Shown piece after piece: positions 27,605 through 36,058 of a DNA stretch of 64,000 nt (its first letter is position 1; each line of letters begins with the position of its first letter). The stretch comes from Roseibium album (GTDB lineage: Bacteria > Pseudomonadota > Alphaproteobacteria > Rhizobiales > Stappiaceae). The notes below the pieces were generated by a model. It saw only the letters and a program-made list of their open reading frames with translations, made no database searches and was not told the origin of the DNA. A program made the translations under genes and the position numbers. The DNA lies in the NCBI RefSeq assembly GCF_001404515.1, contig NZ_CXWE01000003.1, forward strand, positions 434,001 to 498,000. Reading direction: 5' to 3'.

Positions 27605-28591
27605 ATGCACGTACTCATGACCGGCGCGGCCGGAATGGTGGGCCGGAAACTTGTGGCCAGGCTTGCCAGGGAGCCTGATCTCTTCGGTGCCGAGGTTACC
27701 CGACTGACACTCGTCGATATCGTCGCGCCTCAGGTGCCCCCGGCGTTTCAGTCAAAGGCATCCGCCTTGACGCTTGATCTGGCAATACGCGGCGAAGCAG
27801 AGAAACTGATAGCAGGTAGGCCGGACCTCATTCTTCACCTGGCAGCGGTCGTTTCTGGAGAAGCCGAAGTTGATTTCGACAAGGGATACGCAATCAATCT
27901 GGATGGAAGCCGCGAGATTTTCGAAGCAATTCGCCAGGAGGGAATTCAGAACCCCTACTTTCCGCGCGTTGTTTTTGCGTCGTCGATCGCCGTGTTCGGC
28001 CAGCCATTTCCGGAGAAAATCGGCGATGAATTCTTTACAACGCCCCTGACGAGCTACGGGACCCAAAAGGCAATTTGTGAGCTGCTGTTGTCCGACTATA
28101 CCCGAAAAGGCGTGTTCGACGGGATCGGCCTTCGCCTACCAACGATCTGCGTCCGGCCAGGAAAACCCAACAAGGCGGCTTCGGGATTTTTCTCGAACAT
28201 TCTGCGTGAACCGCTAGCCGGCAAGGAAGCGGTCCTGCCGGTCGGCGAGGAGGTTCGCCACTGGTTTGCAAGTCCGCGTGCAGCGGTTGGATTTTTCGCC
28301 CATGCGGCGCGCATTGATACCTCCCTGCTCGGATCCCGTCGTGCGCTCACGATGCCGGGTCTGTCGGCACTCGTCGGAGAACAGATCGAGGCCCTCAAGC
28401 GGGTCGCAGGCGAAAAGGCGGTCAATCTCATTCGCCATGAACCCGACCCGGAGATTGGCAGGATCGTAGCCGGATGGCCCCGGAACTTCGACGCCAGACG
28501 GGCAAGCGAACTTGGTTTCGAGGCAGAGACGAGTTTCGACGACATCATCAGAATTCACATTGAAGACGAACTTGAAGGTGCATCCGCATGA
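27605..28591 (+). CDS. denD: D-erythronate dehydrogenase-like NAD-dependent epimerase/dehydrogenase
   Basis: 328 residues. The extended-SDR Rossmann start ([16 protein letters not shown]) and active-site S-x-Y-x-x-x-K region (SSIAVFGQP ... [11 protein letters not shown]) are present, with the DenD-typical [21 protein letters not shown]. DenD oxidises D-erythronate at C2; the assignment to that substrate is by overall resemblance, and the partner kinase/isomerase genes (denK, denI and similar) are not nearby. The start ATG at 27605 follows a GGAGGA about twelve bases upstream. The 287 bp between gabD and this gene hold no clear gene. The gene overlaps the next by four bases. Confidence 0.72.
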   Translation: MHVLMTGAAGMVGRKLVARLAREPDLFGAEVTRLTLVDIVAPQVPPAFQSKASALTLDLAIRGEAEKLIAGRPDLILHLAAVVSGEAEVDFDKGYAINLDGSREIFEAIRQEGIQNPYFPRVVFASSIAVFGQPFPEKIGDEFFTTPLTSYGTQKAICELLLSDYTRKGVFDGIGLRLPTICVRPGKPNKAASGFFSNILREPLAGKEAVLPVGEEVRHWFASPRAAVGFFAHAARIDTSLLGSRRALTMPGLSALVGEQIEALKRVAGEKAVNLIRHEPDPEIGRIVAGWPRNFDARRASELGFEAETSFDDIIRIHIEDELEGASA

Positions 28592-29364
28592 CCGAAACCA
28601 CAAACAGCACGTCCGGCAAAATCGCACTTGTCACCGGCGGCGGAACCGGCGTCGGCAAGTCGGTTGCACGGGCTCTCAGTTCCGCCGGCTGGCATGTTGT
28701 CATCACCGGGCGCCGCGAAGCGGTTCTTGCCGCAACCGCTGAGGAACTTTCTACCGAGACCGGGAACAAGGTCTCCTGGCTGTCGTGTGATGTCGGGGAT
28801 GAGACATCCGTCAAAACCCTGTTTGCAAATTTGGCCGATGAGTTCGGACGGCTTGATCTGCTGGTGAACAATGCCGGGATAGGCAATTCACCGGTTCCCC
28901 TTGAAGACATCAGCTTTCAGGAATGGTCCAATGTTGTCGCAGCCAATCTCACGGGAGCGTTCCTGTGTACGCAGCAGGCGTTTCGTTTGATGAAGGCACA
29001 GGATCCGAAGGGGGGCCGGATCATCAACAACGGCTCGATTTCGGCAACCACTCCAAGGCCGAATTCGGCACCCTATACGGCAACCAAACATGCAATTACC
29101 GGCTTGACGAAATCGACGGCGCTTGACGGACGGGCCTTCGACATAGCCTGCGGCCAGATCGATATCGGCAATGCGGCAAGCGACATGACGGCCAGAATGA
29201 GCGGTGGCGTACCGCAGGCGAATGGCGAATTGGCGCCGGAGCCGACCATCAGCCCGGCCCACGTCGCGGACGCCGTCGTCTACATGGCCGGGTTGCCGCT
29301 CGACGCTAATATTCTGACCCTGACCGTCATGGCGACGAAAATGCCATTTGTCGGCCGGGGATAA
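28588..29364 (+). CDS. Short-chain dehydrogenase/reductase
   Basis: 258-residue classical SDR: glycine motif [13 protein letters not shown] near residue 15, NNAG near 93, catalytic Ser in [10 protein letters not shown] and Y-x-x-x-K in [11 protein letters not shown]. The loop after the active site ([14 protein letters not shown]) resembles SDRs acting on sugar acids and related polyols. It starts with ATGA overlapping the DenD-like gene, so the two are likely to act on the same pathway. The substrate is not known. Confidence 0.9.
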   Translation: MTETTNSTSGKIALVTGGGTGVGKSVARALSSAGWHVVITGRREAVLAATAEELSTETGNKVSWLSCDVGDETSVKTLFANLADEFGRLDLLVNNAGIGNSPVPLEDISFQEWSNVVAANLTGAFLCTQQAFRLMKAQDPKGGRIINNGSISATTPRPNSAPYTATKHAITGLTKSTALDGRAFDIACGQIDIGNAASDMTARMSGGVPQANGELAPEPTISPAHVADAVVYMAGLPLDANILTLTVMATKMPFVGRG

Positions 29365-29461
29365 GCCAGCGACAGGCGGGGGGCAAGCCGTTGCGCCGAT
29401 GAATTTCCGGCATTTTCGGATTCAAGTTTCGGCGTGGCAGAAGGTTTGAAATTGCTCGCCG

Positions 29462-29752
29462 CTACGACCCGCCGCTGATTGCCGCTTCCGATCCGGCAGC
29501 GGTCACGACGTCCGGGTCGCCGGGCTCCAGAAAACGCTCCTGCGCATTCACGGCCGACCGCCCGTCGCGCGACAGGTTGGTGTTGTAGGCCTGCCTCGGG
29601 AACGGTTGCACCGTATGGATAGCCATGTTGGCGTCCATGGCGTTTCCGGCGCCCACCGTGACCGTATCCCGGCGGCTCATGTAGTCGGCACATCCGGACA
29701 GCAAAAGCACCAGGGCGAAGGCCGCCAGTCGATCAGTTCTTGGAGTACACAT
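29462..29752 (-). CDS. Small lipoprotein following the secretin gene
   Basis: 96 residues from ATG 29752 (GAGG six bases upstream); longer starts at 29758 and 29764 are possible. The N terminus is a lipoprotein signal with lipobox LLLSGC, so the mature protein begins CADYMSRRDTVTVGAGNAMD and is anchored in a membrane, probably the outer one. It overlaps the end of the secretin gene by 20 bases. Small lipoproteins often follow CpaC genes in alphaproteobacterial Tad loci. No catalytic motif is visible, and a role in secretin assembly is inference. Confidence 0.8.
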   Translation of the reverse strand: MCTPRTDRLAAFALVLLLSGCADYMSRRDTVTVGAGNAMDANMAIHTVQPFPRQAYNTNLSRDGRSAVNAQERFLEPGDPDVVTAAGSEAAISGGS

Positions 29753-31223
29753 AACCATCCTCAAGTTTCAGATCGACAATGTGGCCGTAGGGACCGATCA
29801 GGCCGTCGCCTTCCTTGTATTTCCGGAGCATGTCCTTGTTGACCTCGAGAATACCGAGGGCAAACATCTCGACATCGTTTGTAGGCCGCGTCTGGTCGAG
29901 TGGTGACGCAAGGGGTTCATTCGGGCGCGCCGGACGTACAAGGCGGGGTGTCACGACGATAACCAGGTCGGTTTCGCGTTTCTGGAAACTTGTAGAGCGA
30001 AACAGAACACCCAGGACCGGCACCTGCCCCAGCCACGGCAATTGGCTGATATCTCTGGTATCGACATTTTCCAGCAGGCCCGCGATGGAAAAGCTCTGCC
30101 CGTCCTTGAGTTCGATCACCGCTTCCGCCCTGCGCGAGGTGAAACCCGGGTTTCCGTTGACATTGATCGAGTTGTCGATGTCGCTGACCTCGGTCATCAC
30201 ACGAAGATTGACCCGGCTGTTGTCGAGAACCGTCGGCACAAATTCGAGACGGACACCGAACGGACGGTAGTCGGTTGAGGAGGCAACTCCGCCCGCATTT
30301 GAAACCGCTGTCTGGATTGGCACTTCGCCGCCAACATGGAAACGGGCCGTTTCACCGCTGATGGTCGTCAGGTTCGGTTGTGCCAGGCGGCGGACAAGAC
30401 CCTTTCCTTCCAGAGCGTCAATAATGGTGTCGATGCGAATACCGGCCGTTTCGAGAACCTTTGCGATCAACGTTCCGAACGGAAGCGCACCTTGCTGCGC
30501 GACACTTGCACCCGACCCGAGAACCGAAATCAGGCCGCCGGCCTGATTGGTTCCGACCTGAACCCGGGAACCGCTCGTGCTGACATTCCCATTGGTCGAC
30601 CGTCCCACCCAGTTGACACCAAGGTCCCGGCCGATCGAGCGGCTGGCTTCAAGTACACGCACTTCCAGAGCGACCTGCTGAGGGCTGCGTACGCTAACTG
30701 CGTTGATCACCGGGGCTTCTGAAAACTGCTGCGCGACTTCCAGAACCTTGGTCAGTTCGACCGCATTGCTCACCGATCCACTGAGCCTGATCTTGTTGCC
30801 GGCATTGGTAACCGACACTTGCGCTGTCGGTGCGACGGCACGAATTGCACGGACGACATCTTCGAAATTGAGCTGGATACGGACTTCGATCACGCCAAGC
30901 AAGGTCTTGGAGGCGTCGTAGATCGAGATATTGGTAAGCCCTGGAGCCTTGCCCTGAATGTAAAGAACCTGTTCGGAGAGAGGCACGATATCTGCGGTTT
31001 CGGGATTGCCGACGACAAGGTCCGAGAATTTCTTGTTCGTTCTGACGGTCCGGGTTGTCCCCGGTGGCATTGTAATCCTGGAAACGCTTCCACCGTTGAT
31101 CACCAGGGTCATTTCGTCGACTTGCGCGATGACCTGCCCGGCATATGTGACGCTTAAAACGAAAACCGAGATCAAAACTGTCAAAATGGACGATATCTTC
31201 ACGTCGTGTCTCGTCTGTGGCAT
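29733..31223 (-). CDS. cpaC: CpaC/RcpA-type pilus secretin
   Basis: 496 residues: signal peptide (residues 1-34), N-terminal pilus/BON-like region (SRITMPPGTTRTVRTNKKFSDLVVGNPETADIVP), and a type II/III secretin domain from about residue 230 to 440 with VRRLAQPNLTTISGETARFHVGGEVP and the conserved LPWLGQVPVLGVLFRSTSFQKRETDLVIVVTPRLVRP. CpaC forms the outer-membrane channel of Tad/Flp pili. No prepilin, prepilin peptidase, CpaB, CpaE, CpaF or TadB/C gene is in the window, so this copy stands apart from a full Tad locus. Confidence 0.9.
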   Translation of the reverse strand: MPQTRHDVKISSILTVLISVFVLSVTYAGQVIAQVDEMTLVINGGSVSRITMPPGTTRTVRTNKKFSDLVVGNPETADIVPLSEQVLYIQGKAPGLTNISIYDASKTLLGVIEVRIQLNFEDVVRAIRAVAPTAQVSVTNAGNKIRLSGSVSNAVELTKVLEVAQQFSEAPVINAVSVRSPQQVALEVRVLEASRSIGRDLGVNWVGRSTNGNVSTSGSRVQVGTNQAGGLISVLGSGASVAQQGALPFGTLIAKVLETAGIRIDTIIDALEGKGLVRRLAQPNLTTISGETARFHVGGEVPIQTAVSNAGGVASSTDYRPFGVRLEFVPTVLDNSRVNLRVMTEVSDIDNSINVNGNPGFTSRRAEAVIELKDGQSFSIAGLLENVDTRDISQLPWLGQVPVLGVLFRSTSFQKRETDLVIVVTPRLVRPARPNEPLASPLDQTRPTNDVEMFALGILEVNKDMLRKYKEGDGLIGPYGHIVDLKLEDGYVYSKN

Positions 31224-31636
31224 TTGTTAAATTCCAAGATCACGCTAGGTCAGTTTTATTCTCACCTATCGGGAGAAATACCTAAGAACACCAAAGACCT
31301 CGTGCCTTACCCATTCCAATATTACGATCCTGACGATTAACGGCTCGTGAAAAAAAACTTAAAACTAGTCGCTATTGAACTGGATTTACATTAACGCACG
31401 GAACCTTAGCCTTCTTCATTGCATAAGTTCGGGCATGGATGTCGGAATTCAACCTACATACACTTGAGAGTTGCACAAGATTGCTAAAGAAGAAGAACCG
31501 CCCGTGCGTCTCTGGCACGGACGCATCGCACAGCGAAAGGCAGTCAATCGAGGATAGCCGGATCGTCCGGGTTTCACTGTTGTTTCAGCAAAACAGGCTT
31601 CGCAGCTGGACGTCAGTCAAGCAGGTCGAACGGACC
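31224..31636. other. Intergenic region upstream of the secretin gene
   Basis: 413 bp, A+T-rich near 31340-31430. No convincing gene on either strand and no Flp pilin. CCGTGC-N7-GCACGG (31502-31520) forms a small hairpin that could end the transcript from the two upstream genes. The secretin promoter probably lies between 31224 and 31400. Confidence 0.5.
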
Positions 31637-32260
31637 TTAGCGCTTTTCATACCTGACCTTGCCGTCGGGCGTCACAATTCTGCGAAACAGGGCAGAGCCA
31701 TCCGATTGGCCACTCGACTGCGAGACCGAAACCTGAGGAATGTTGCTTGCAGTTTCGAAACGGCCGGAATTCTGTGCAGATAGCGCCGGCGAAAACATCA
31801 TGGTGGCGGTCGATGAATGGAAAAAATCGATGTCTTCGTCGACCACAGTCTTCAATTTGTCGATCGGAATGTCTGAGTCACCCCTTTCGATCCTCATTAG
31901 TCTGACACCGGACTGGATCTGACCGATGCGCTGATCGATCTTCGACAACCTGCTTTGGACACCGGCATTCATCAGATTGACGTTGCCTGATATTCTCTTT
32001 TCGAACTGCTGCAGGCCGGAAAGCTGCTGCCTGATCTGATTCAATTCCGAGGTTGCCGACCAGGAAAAGAACAGGCCAACGAACAATAGAATTGTGACGG
32101 CAACCGACACCGCATTGAGTGCCATCAGGATCCGGACATTGCGCTGCAAATAGGTTGTCAGCGGTGACTGCGCCGGCTTCGCGGCGGCAGATTTGCCTTC
32201 ACCGGGCGCAATGGTCCTGGCTTCGGTCGCTCTTTCGGAGACATTCACGTCGCTGGTCAT
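31637..32260 (-). CDS. Membrane-anchored protein of unknown function in the secretin group
   Basis: 207 residues. A cytoplasmic N-terminal stretch of about 45 residues precedes one hydrophobic helix (about 45-68, NAVSVAVTILLFVGLFFSW). Then comes a heptad-rich coiled coil (about 70-120, LNQIRQQLSGLQQFEKRIS and SKIDQRIGQIQSGVRLM), with a low-complexity periplasmic end. I do not recognise a named family. It starts eight bases after the TPR lipoprotein gene and probably shares its transcript. The coiled coil suggests a structural or tethering part of the same envelope machine. Confidence 0.75.
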   Translation of the reverse strand: MTSDVNVSERATEARTIAPGEGKSAAAKPAQSPLTTYLQRNVRILMALNAVSVAVTILLFVGLFFSWSATSELNQIRQQLSGLQQFEKRISGNVNLMNAGVQSRLSKIDQRIGQIQSGVRLMRIERGDSDIPIDKLKTVVDEDIDFFHSSTATMMFSPALSAQNSGRFETASNIPQVSVSQSSGQSDGSALFRRIVTPDGKVRYEKR

Positions 32261-32268
32261 CTGCCTGC

Positions 32269-32781
32269 CTATCCCCGATTGGCAAAAGATACGCTGTTAC
32301 GCAGGAGTTCCAGGTTGTTGGCGGTGGTCTGATTGTTCGGATCGATATCATAGGCCTTCAGGAAATACCGCCTTGCCGATATGAGGTTGCCCCGCAACAT
32401 GTAGGAATAACCGACATTGTTCAGGTATTCCGGGCGGTTGGGGATCATGCGCGCAAGGCGCTTGTAGCCGATATCCGCATTGTCGAACCGTCCGATCATG
32501 TCCGCGGAAGCGGAATAACCGAGCCAGGCGACCGGATCCTTAGGATAAACCTCGACCGCCCGCTTGTAGATCGCATATGCCTTGCCGAAGTTCTTTTCCT
32601 TGAACTGAACATTTGCCTGGGTAAGCAATTCGTCGTCCCGGTAATAGGCGACTTTGGAAAGATCTTCATTGGACGCGGCACTGTCGCCATAGGTCGACAG
32701 GTTTGCCAGATCACCAGACTGGCAACCGGCCAGCACAAATACCGAAACCGCAAAAGCAGAGAACTGTCTACGCAACCACAT
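32269..32781 (-). CDS. TPR lipoprotein (TadD-like)
   Basis: 170 residues. Lipoprotein signal with lipobox VLAGC at about residue 20, then two to three tetratricopeptide repeats (LLTQANVQFKEKNFGKAYAIYKRAVEVYPKDP, AWLGYSASADMIGRFDNADIGYKRL, PEYLNNVGYSYMLRGNLISARRYFLKAYDIDP). This is the layout of TadD, the pilotin-like TPR lipoprotein of Tad systems. It is the first gene of the minus-strand group that leads to the secretin, supporting a joint role in the outer membrane. Confidence 0.85.
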   Translation of the reverse strand: MWLRRQFSAFAVSVFVLAGCQSGDLANLSTYGDSAASNEDLSKVAYYRDDELLTQANVQFKEKNFGKAYAIYKRAVEVYPKDPVAWLGYSASADMIGRFDNADIGYKRLARMIPNRPEYLNNVGYSYMLRGNLISARRYFLKAYDIDPNNQTTANNLELLRNSVSFANRG

Positions 32782-33241
32782 TGTCTCTCACCCACACCGA
32801 TTATACTCTGACGGGAGCTTACTACTGCAGTATCGCTACTAGTCAGTATTCACAATAGCTTCCGCCGCTACTCTGTCGGTCTATGAGCAAATTAGAGAAA
32901 TTGGGAAAATTATTAGTTAAGAGCCCTGAATTACATTTCGTAAATAGCTGCGGATCTCGATTTGGGCCGCGAAGTGGAGCTTTGTTTGGACTTGCAACCT
33001 TCCAGTGCAGCGGCGCCAGGACAACCGCACCCGGCTAACCGAAAACCCGCTACAGATGTGTCGCCATCCGGCGCTCCGCAAAGATCACCTGCACGACACA
33101 TGGAAGAATGGGCTGTCTTGTCACCCCTTCAAGGCGCACCGTCATGGTCTGCCGGGAAGGGCCGCCGGGATGGCTGGTCCAGCGTTTGGACCGGAGCCAT
33201 ACCATCCCGCCGCCTCCCGGGAGGAAAGATAGTTTCTGGTA
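32782..33241. other. Intergenic region between TPR lipoprotein and small peptide gene
   Basis: 460 bp. It contains a clearly A+T-rich block (32815-32960) that should carry the promoter of the TPR lipoprotein gene. Short open frames on both strands (for example 32962-33306 plus) show no family resemblance and overlap the small peptide gene; I see no further gene. Confidence 0.5.
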
Positions 33242-33388
33242 TCAGGGTGTTGCCGGCGTCCGCAATGTCGTCACCGGCTCTCCCGAAAACGTCGTGTTTT
33301 CCGTGAGGACGTGGCTCGGGTTTGAGGTTTTCGCGGCAGCGACGCCGACAATCATCAGGGCAACGGCTGCCAGGCTCCAGAATTTCAT
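33242..33388 (-). CDS. 48-residue secreted or membrane peptide
   Basis: A short frame from ATG 33388 to a TGA at 33242. GAGGAG lies about nine bases before the start. The peptide opens MKFWSLAAVALMIVGVAAA, a textbook signal or membrane segment, followed by a short polar tail rich in Thr and Pro (ends TLRTPATP). No family is recognised. A good ribosome site plus a hydrophobic N terminus make translation plausible. It could be a small envelope peptide, lying upstream of and parallel to the secretin group. Confidence 0.5.
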   Translation of the reverse strand: MKFWSLAAVALMIVGVAAAKTSNPSHVLTENTTFSGEPVTTLRTPATP

Positions 33389-33731
33389 TCCATGCGCTCC
33401 TCAATGCTTGGGGACAACAATGAACACCCGCCTGTTCCACTCAATCAGTCAAACTACGACTTTCGTCTATATTAGACTTTAGACGTAGATCAGGCAATGC
33501 CAAGCCGCGAATTAACGGCCACGCCAACGGTGCTGCGCGGAAAGAGTCAGTGTTGCGGGAGTAATTACGTGCAATAAATCAATATGTTAATATGACAATC
33601 AGCTGATGGCAGTATGTCGCTTGTAAAAGAAAATTTTGCACCAAAGACACTATCAACAGCTCGACACACAGGTCTGCATCCGGAATTCGGGACGAATCCG
33701 GACGGTTTGGCGCAGGTAGTCGCGATGGATT
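33389..33731. other. Intergenic region with imperfect palindrome
   Basis: 343 bp without a gene. At about 33450-33487 an imperfect inverted repeat begins CTACG and ends CGTAG, with TCGTCTA and TAGACTTTAGA inside (12 of 16 arm positions pair). It may be an operator or hairpin for the small peptide gene that reads leftward from 33388. Confidence 0.4.
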
Positions 33732-34463
33732 TCAGTCTTTCTTGGGTCCGCGGCGTTGCGCTGCCAGTTCCCTGGTATACGCGCAAAGGGACTCCAGGCT
33801 GATCGACGCCCCCGCCCCGTCCTGCCTTTCCAGTGCAACTGCAAGCGCTTCGTGCAAGTCGGCAATCCGCTCCCGGTCGCGCAAGCGGTAGACCAGCATG
33901 TTCATCAACGGCTGCATGGCCTCGAAGGCCGCTGACAACTGGAAGGTCAGCAGCGGATTGCCGGTCGCCCGGGCTATGACCGAATGAAAGGTAACGTCGG
34001 AAGCGCAGAATTCCTCATCGCTGGTCAGCGGGTCCCGCTGGCGGTCGATCTCCCTGCGCATTGCTGACAGATCGTCTCCGGCACACTTTTCGGCAGCCAG
34101 CGGCAGAGCCGCCGCCTCCAGCGCAAACCGGGCTTCGATCGCGTCCTCCAGCGGAATATCATTCATGCCGATCAGGAGACGCGTCGTGGTCACGAGATTG
34201 TCCTGAGCCTCCGACCACGTCAGACGATTGACGAACGCCCCGCCGGACGAACCGCGCTCGCTTCGGATCAGGTTCTGTGCCGCAAGCCGCTTCAAGGCCT
34301 CGCGGACGGTGGACCGGGACACACCGAACCGATCGGCAAGTTCGGCTTCACTCGGCAAGCGCTCTTCACTGGATAGTCTTCCTTCCAGGATGGCGTCTCG
34401 AATGGCATTGGCAATCTGGACCGAAAGTCCTTCCTTCTGAATTGTATTGAATTCGATTGCCAA
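33732..34463 (-). CDS. GntR/FadR-family regulator of the DMSP cluster
   Basis: 243 residues. Winged helix at about 5-75 (LSVQIANAIRDAILEGRLSSEERLPSEAELADRFGVSRSTVREALKRL), wing GSSGGAFVN, then an FCD effector domain with the metal-site pattern ASDVTFHSVIARATGNP. It is divergent from the DUF2182-DUF1326-dmdA-dmdB-acuI operon, and a TGTCAGACA-type inverted repeat (34541-34569) lies between the two. Regulation by DMSP or a breakdown product, as with GntR-type regulators next to dmdA in roseobacters, is likely but inferred. Confidence 0.9.
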   Translation of the reverse strand: MAIEFNTIQKEGLSVQIANAIRDAILEGRLSSEERLPSEAELADRFGVSRSTVREALKRLAAQNLIRSERGSSGGAFVNRLTWSEAQDNLVTTTRLLIGMNDIPLEDAIEARFALEAAALPLAAEKCAGDDLSAMRREIDRQRDPLTSDEEFCASDVTFHSVIARATGNPLLTFQLSAAFEAMQPLMNMLVYRLRDRERIADLHEALAVALERQDGAGASISLESLCAYTRELAAQRRGPKKD

Positions 34464-34540
34464 GATGGTCCTCGCACGCCCGTGGATCGGTTTCCGTCAA
34501 ACTAGAGGGCGGTCACCAAAGGGTCAATTGTAAAAAATTA

Positions 34541-34569
34541 AATGTCAGACAATTAAATGTTTGACATTT
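34541..34569. promoter_or_regulatory. GntR/FadR-type operator upstream of the DMSP operon
   Basis: ATGTCAGACA (34542-34551) and TGTTTGACAT (34558-34567) form an inverted repeat with nine of ten bases matching and a six-base spacer; the left arm holds TGTCAGACA, itself close to a FadR-family half-site pair. The site lies 78 bp from the regulator start. It overlaps the ATG at 34557, which argues that translation of the next gene starts further on. Confidence 0.65.
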
Positions 34570-34616
34570 ATCAGATCGAAGCGCAGCTTTCGTCCAAAGA
34601 GCATTGGGAGGAACGG

Positions 34617-35405
34617 GTGAAGGCAATCGAGCGTCTTTTGCCCGGCCACGGTATTTGGTGGCTGACTTTTTTTGGCGGTGTCCTGGCGGCGTGGAGCATC
34701 CTCTTCGCGATGCAGCTACCTGTTGACGTACCGCCTGCAGCGAACGACTTCGGCGTTGCATACCTGATCTCTCTTTGCACACAGACAGCCGCCGATGCAG
34801 GCTTCCTGTCCGCCGTCCTGATGTGGGCCCTGATGTCACTCGCAATGATGGCACCAACCGCGTTCCCGGCGTTCAGGACTTATTCGGATCTGAGCCACAC
34901 GGAGGCAGCCAGCGGACCTTCGCTCGGGGTCCTTGTGCTGGGATACCTTGTCGTCTGGCTCGGCTTTTCGGTCCCGACAGCCTTTCTACAGGTACAGTTT
35001 GCCGGGCTTGGCCTCCTCGATCATGACGGCCGGTCTATGTCGGGCATGTTGAATGCCGCGCTGCTTGTTCTTGCCGGACTTTATCAGTTCAGCAGTCTCA
35101 AGAATGCCTGCCTGTCCGCCTGCCAGAACCCGATGACATTCTTTTTCAACCACTGGCAACCAGGGCTTCAAGGCGCCCTCAAACTTGGCTTGCGTCTTGG
35201 AGCCGTCTGTCTCGGCTGTTGCTGGGCCCTTATGCTGCTGGCCTTCGTCGCCGGCACCATGAACCTGGCTTTCATGGGAATTGCCATGGTTCTGATGACG
35301 CTCGAGAAACTGCCGCAGATCGGAAACCGGATCAGCGCTCCGCTCGGCGTTTTCCTTCTCATTTCAGGGACGGTCGTGTGCGTCCTGACGTTTACAGAAC
35401 TCTAG
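34617..35405 (+). CDS. DUF2182 membrane protein
   Basis: 262 residues from GTG 34617 (GGAGGA four bases upstream); an ATG at 34557 would add 20 residues but lies inside the operator. It has six to seven membrane helices, with the DUF2182 pattern MWALMSLAMMAPTAFPAF and GLYQFSSLKNACLSACQNP near residue 180, where two cysteines sit in a loop. DUF2182 proteins are described only as predicted metal-binding membrane proteins, and they commonly neighbour DUF1326 genes, as here. Its place between the regulator and dmdA suggests a link to DMSP or sulfur metabolism, which is unproven. Confidence 0.85.
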   Translation: MKAIERLLPGHGIWWLTFFGGVLAAWSILFAMQLPVDVPPAANDFGVAYLISLCTQTAADAGFLSAVLMWALMSLAMMAPTAFPAFRTYSDLSHTEAASGPSLGVLVLGYLVVWLGFSVPTAFLQVQFAGLGLLDHDGRSMSGMLNAALLVLAGLYQFSSLKNACLSACQNPMTFFFNHWQPGLQGALKLGLRLGAVCLGCCWALMLLAFVAGTMNLAFMGIAMVLMTLEKLPQIGNRISAPLGVFLLISGTVVCVLTFTEL

Positions 35406-35420
35406 TACGGGAGATATCAG

Positions 35421-36047
35421 ATGTCCGGATGGGCCATACGCGGTGAATTGATACTGAACTGCAACTGCACGGTCTTCTGTCCGTGTGTCGTTTCACTTGG
35501 AAAGCACGCGCCTACCGAGGGCTACTGCCAGGCTTGGGCAGGTGTGCGTATCGACGAAGGACACTATGAGGGCGAAGATCTCTCCGGCCTCAACGTCGGG
35601 CTGGTGCTGGAAATTCCCGGCCTCATGGCACGCGGCAACTGGAAAGCGGCGGCCTATATCGATGAACGTGCAACGGATGCCGCCTATGAAGGCCTGTTGA
35701 AGATCTTCTCGGGCCAGGCAAAGGGCACAACGGGTCTGTTCAAGGTGCTGGTCAGCGAATTTCTGGGAGCCGAGCGCGCTCCGGTATCCTACACCAATGA
35801 AGGCAAGAAACGGCGCCTGATTGTCGGAAAGGCGATCAAGGGAGAGATCGAGCCGGTCCGTGGCGGCAATCCCGACGAAGATATCATCGTGACCAATACC
35901 GAATACTGGATGGGACCCGACATCACGGTGGCGACGGCCACCCAGGGTCGCGTGCGGGCCTACGGTCGCGTCTGGGATTTCGATGGCCGCAGTGCCGAAA
36001 TCTGTCAGATCGACTGGTCCGGCCCCGCCGCCGAACAAGCTGCCTAA
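35421..36047 (+). CDS. DUF1326 cysteine-rich protein
   Basis: 208-residue soluble protein. A compact Cys cluster near the N terminus, C14-x-C16-x3-C20-x-C22, then H29 and C36, looks like a metal site. The rest is the beta-rich DUF1326 body (FSGQAKGTTGLFKVLVSEFLGAERAPV). No signal peptide. It starts 15 bp after the DUF2182 gene, and eleven bases separate it from dmdA. The biochemical role of the family is unknown; the cluster points to metal or thiol handling next to an enzyme path that releases methanethiol (inference). Confidence 0.88.
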   Translation: MSGWAIRGELILNCNCTVFCPCVVSLGKHAPTEGYCQAWAGVRIDEGHYEGEDLSGLNVGLVLEIPGLMARGNWKAAAYIDERATDAAYEGLLKIFSGQAKGTTGLFKVLVSEFLGAERAPVSYTNEGKKRRLIVGKAIKGEIEPVRGGNPDEDIIVTNTEYWMGPDITVATATQGRVRAYGRVWDFDGRSAEICQIDWSGPAAEQAA

Positions 36048-36058
36048 GGAGGACCGTC

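Noticed and set aside
31439-31783. Plus-strand frame of 114 codons
   Set aside because: Overlaps the end of a minus-strand gene, starts in A+T-rich non-coding sequence and shows no recognisable domain.
33129-33440. Minus-strand frame of 103 codons over the small peptide gene
   Set aside because: No ribosome site and no signal; the 48-codon frame in another register has both.
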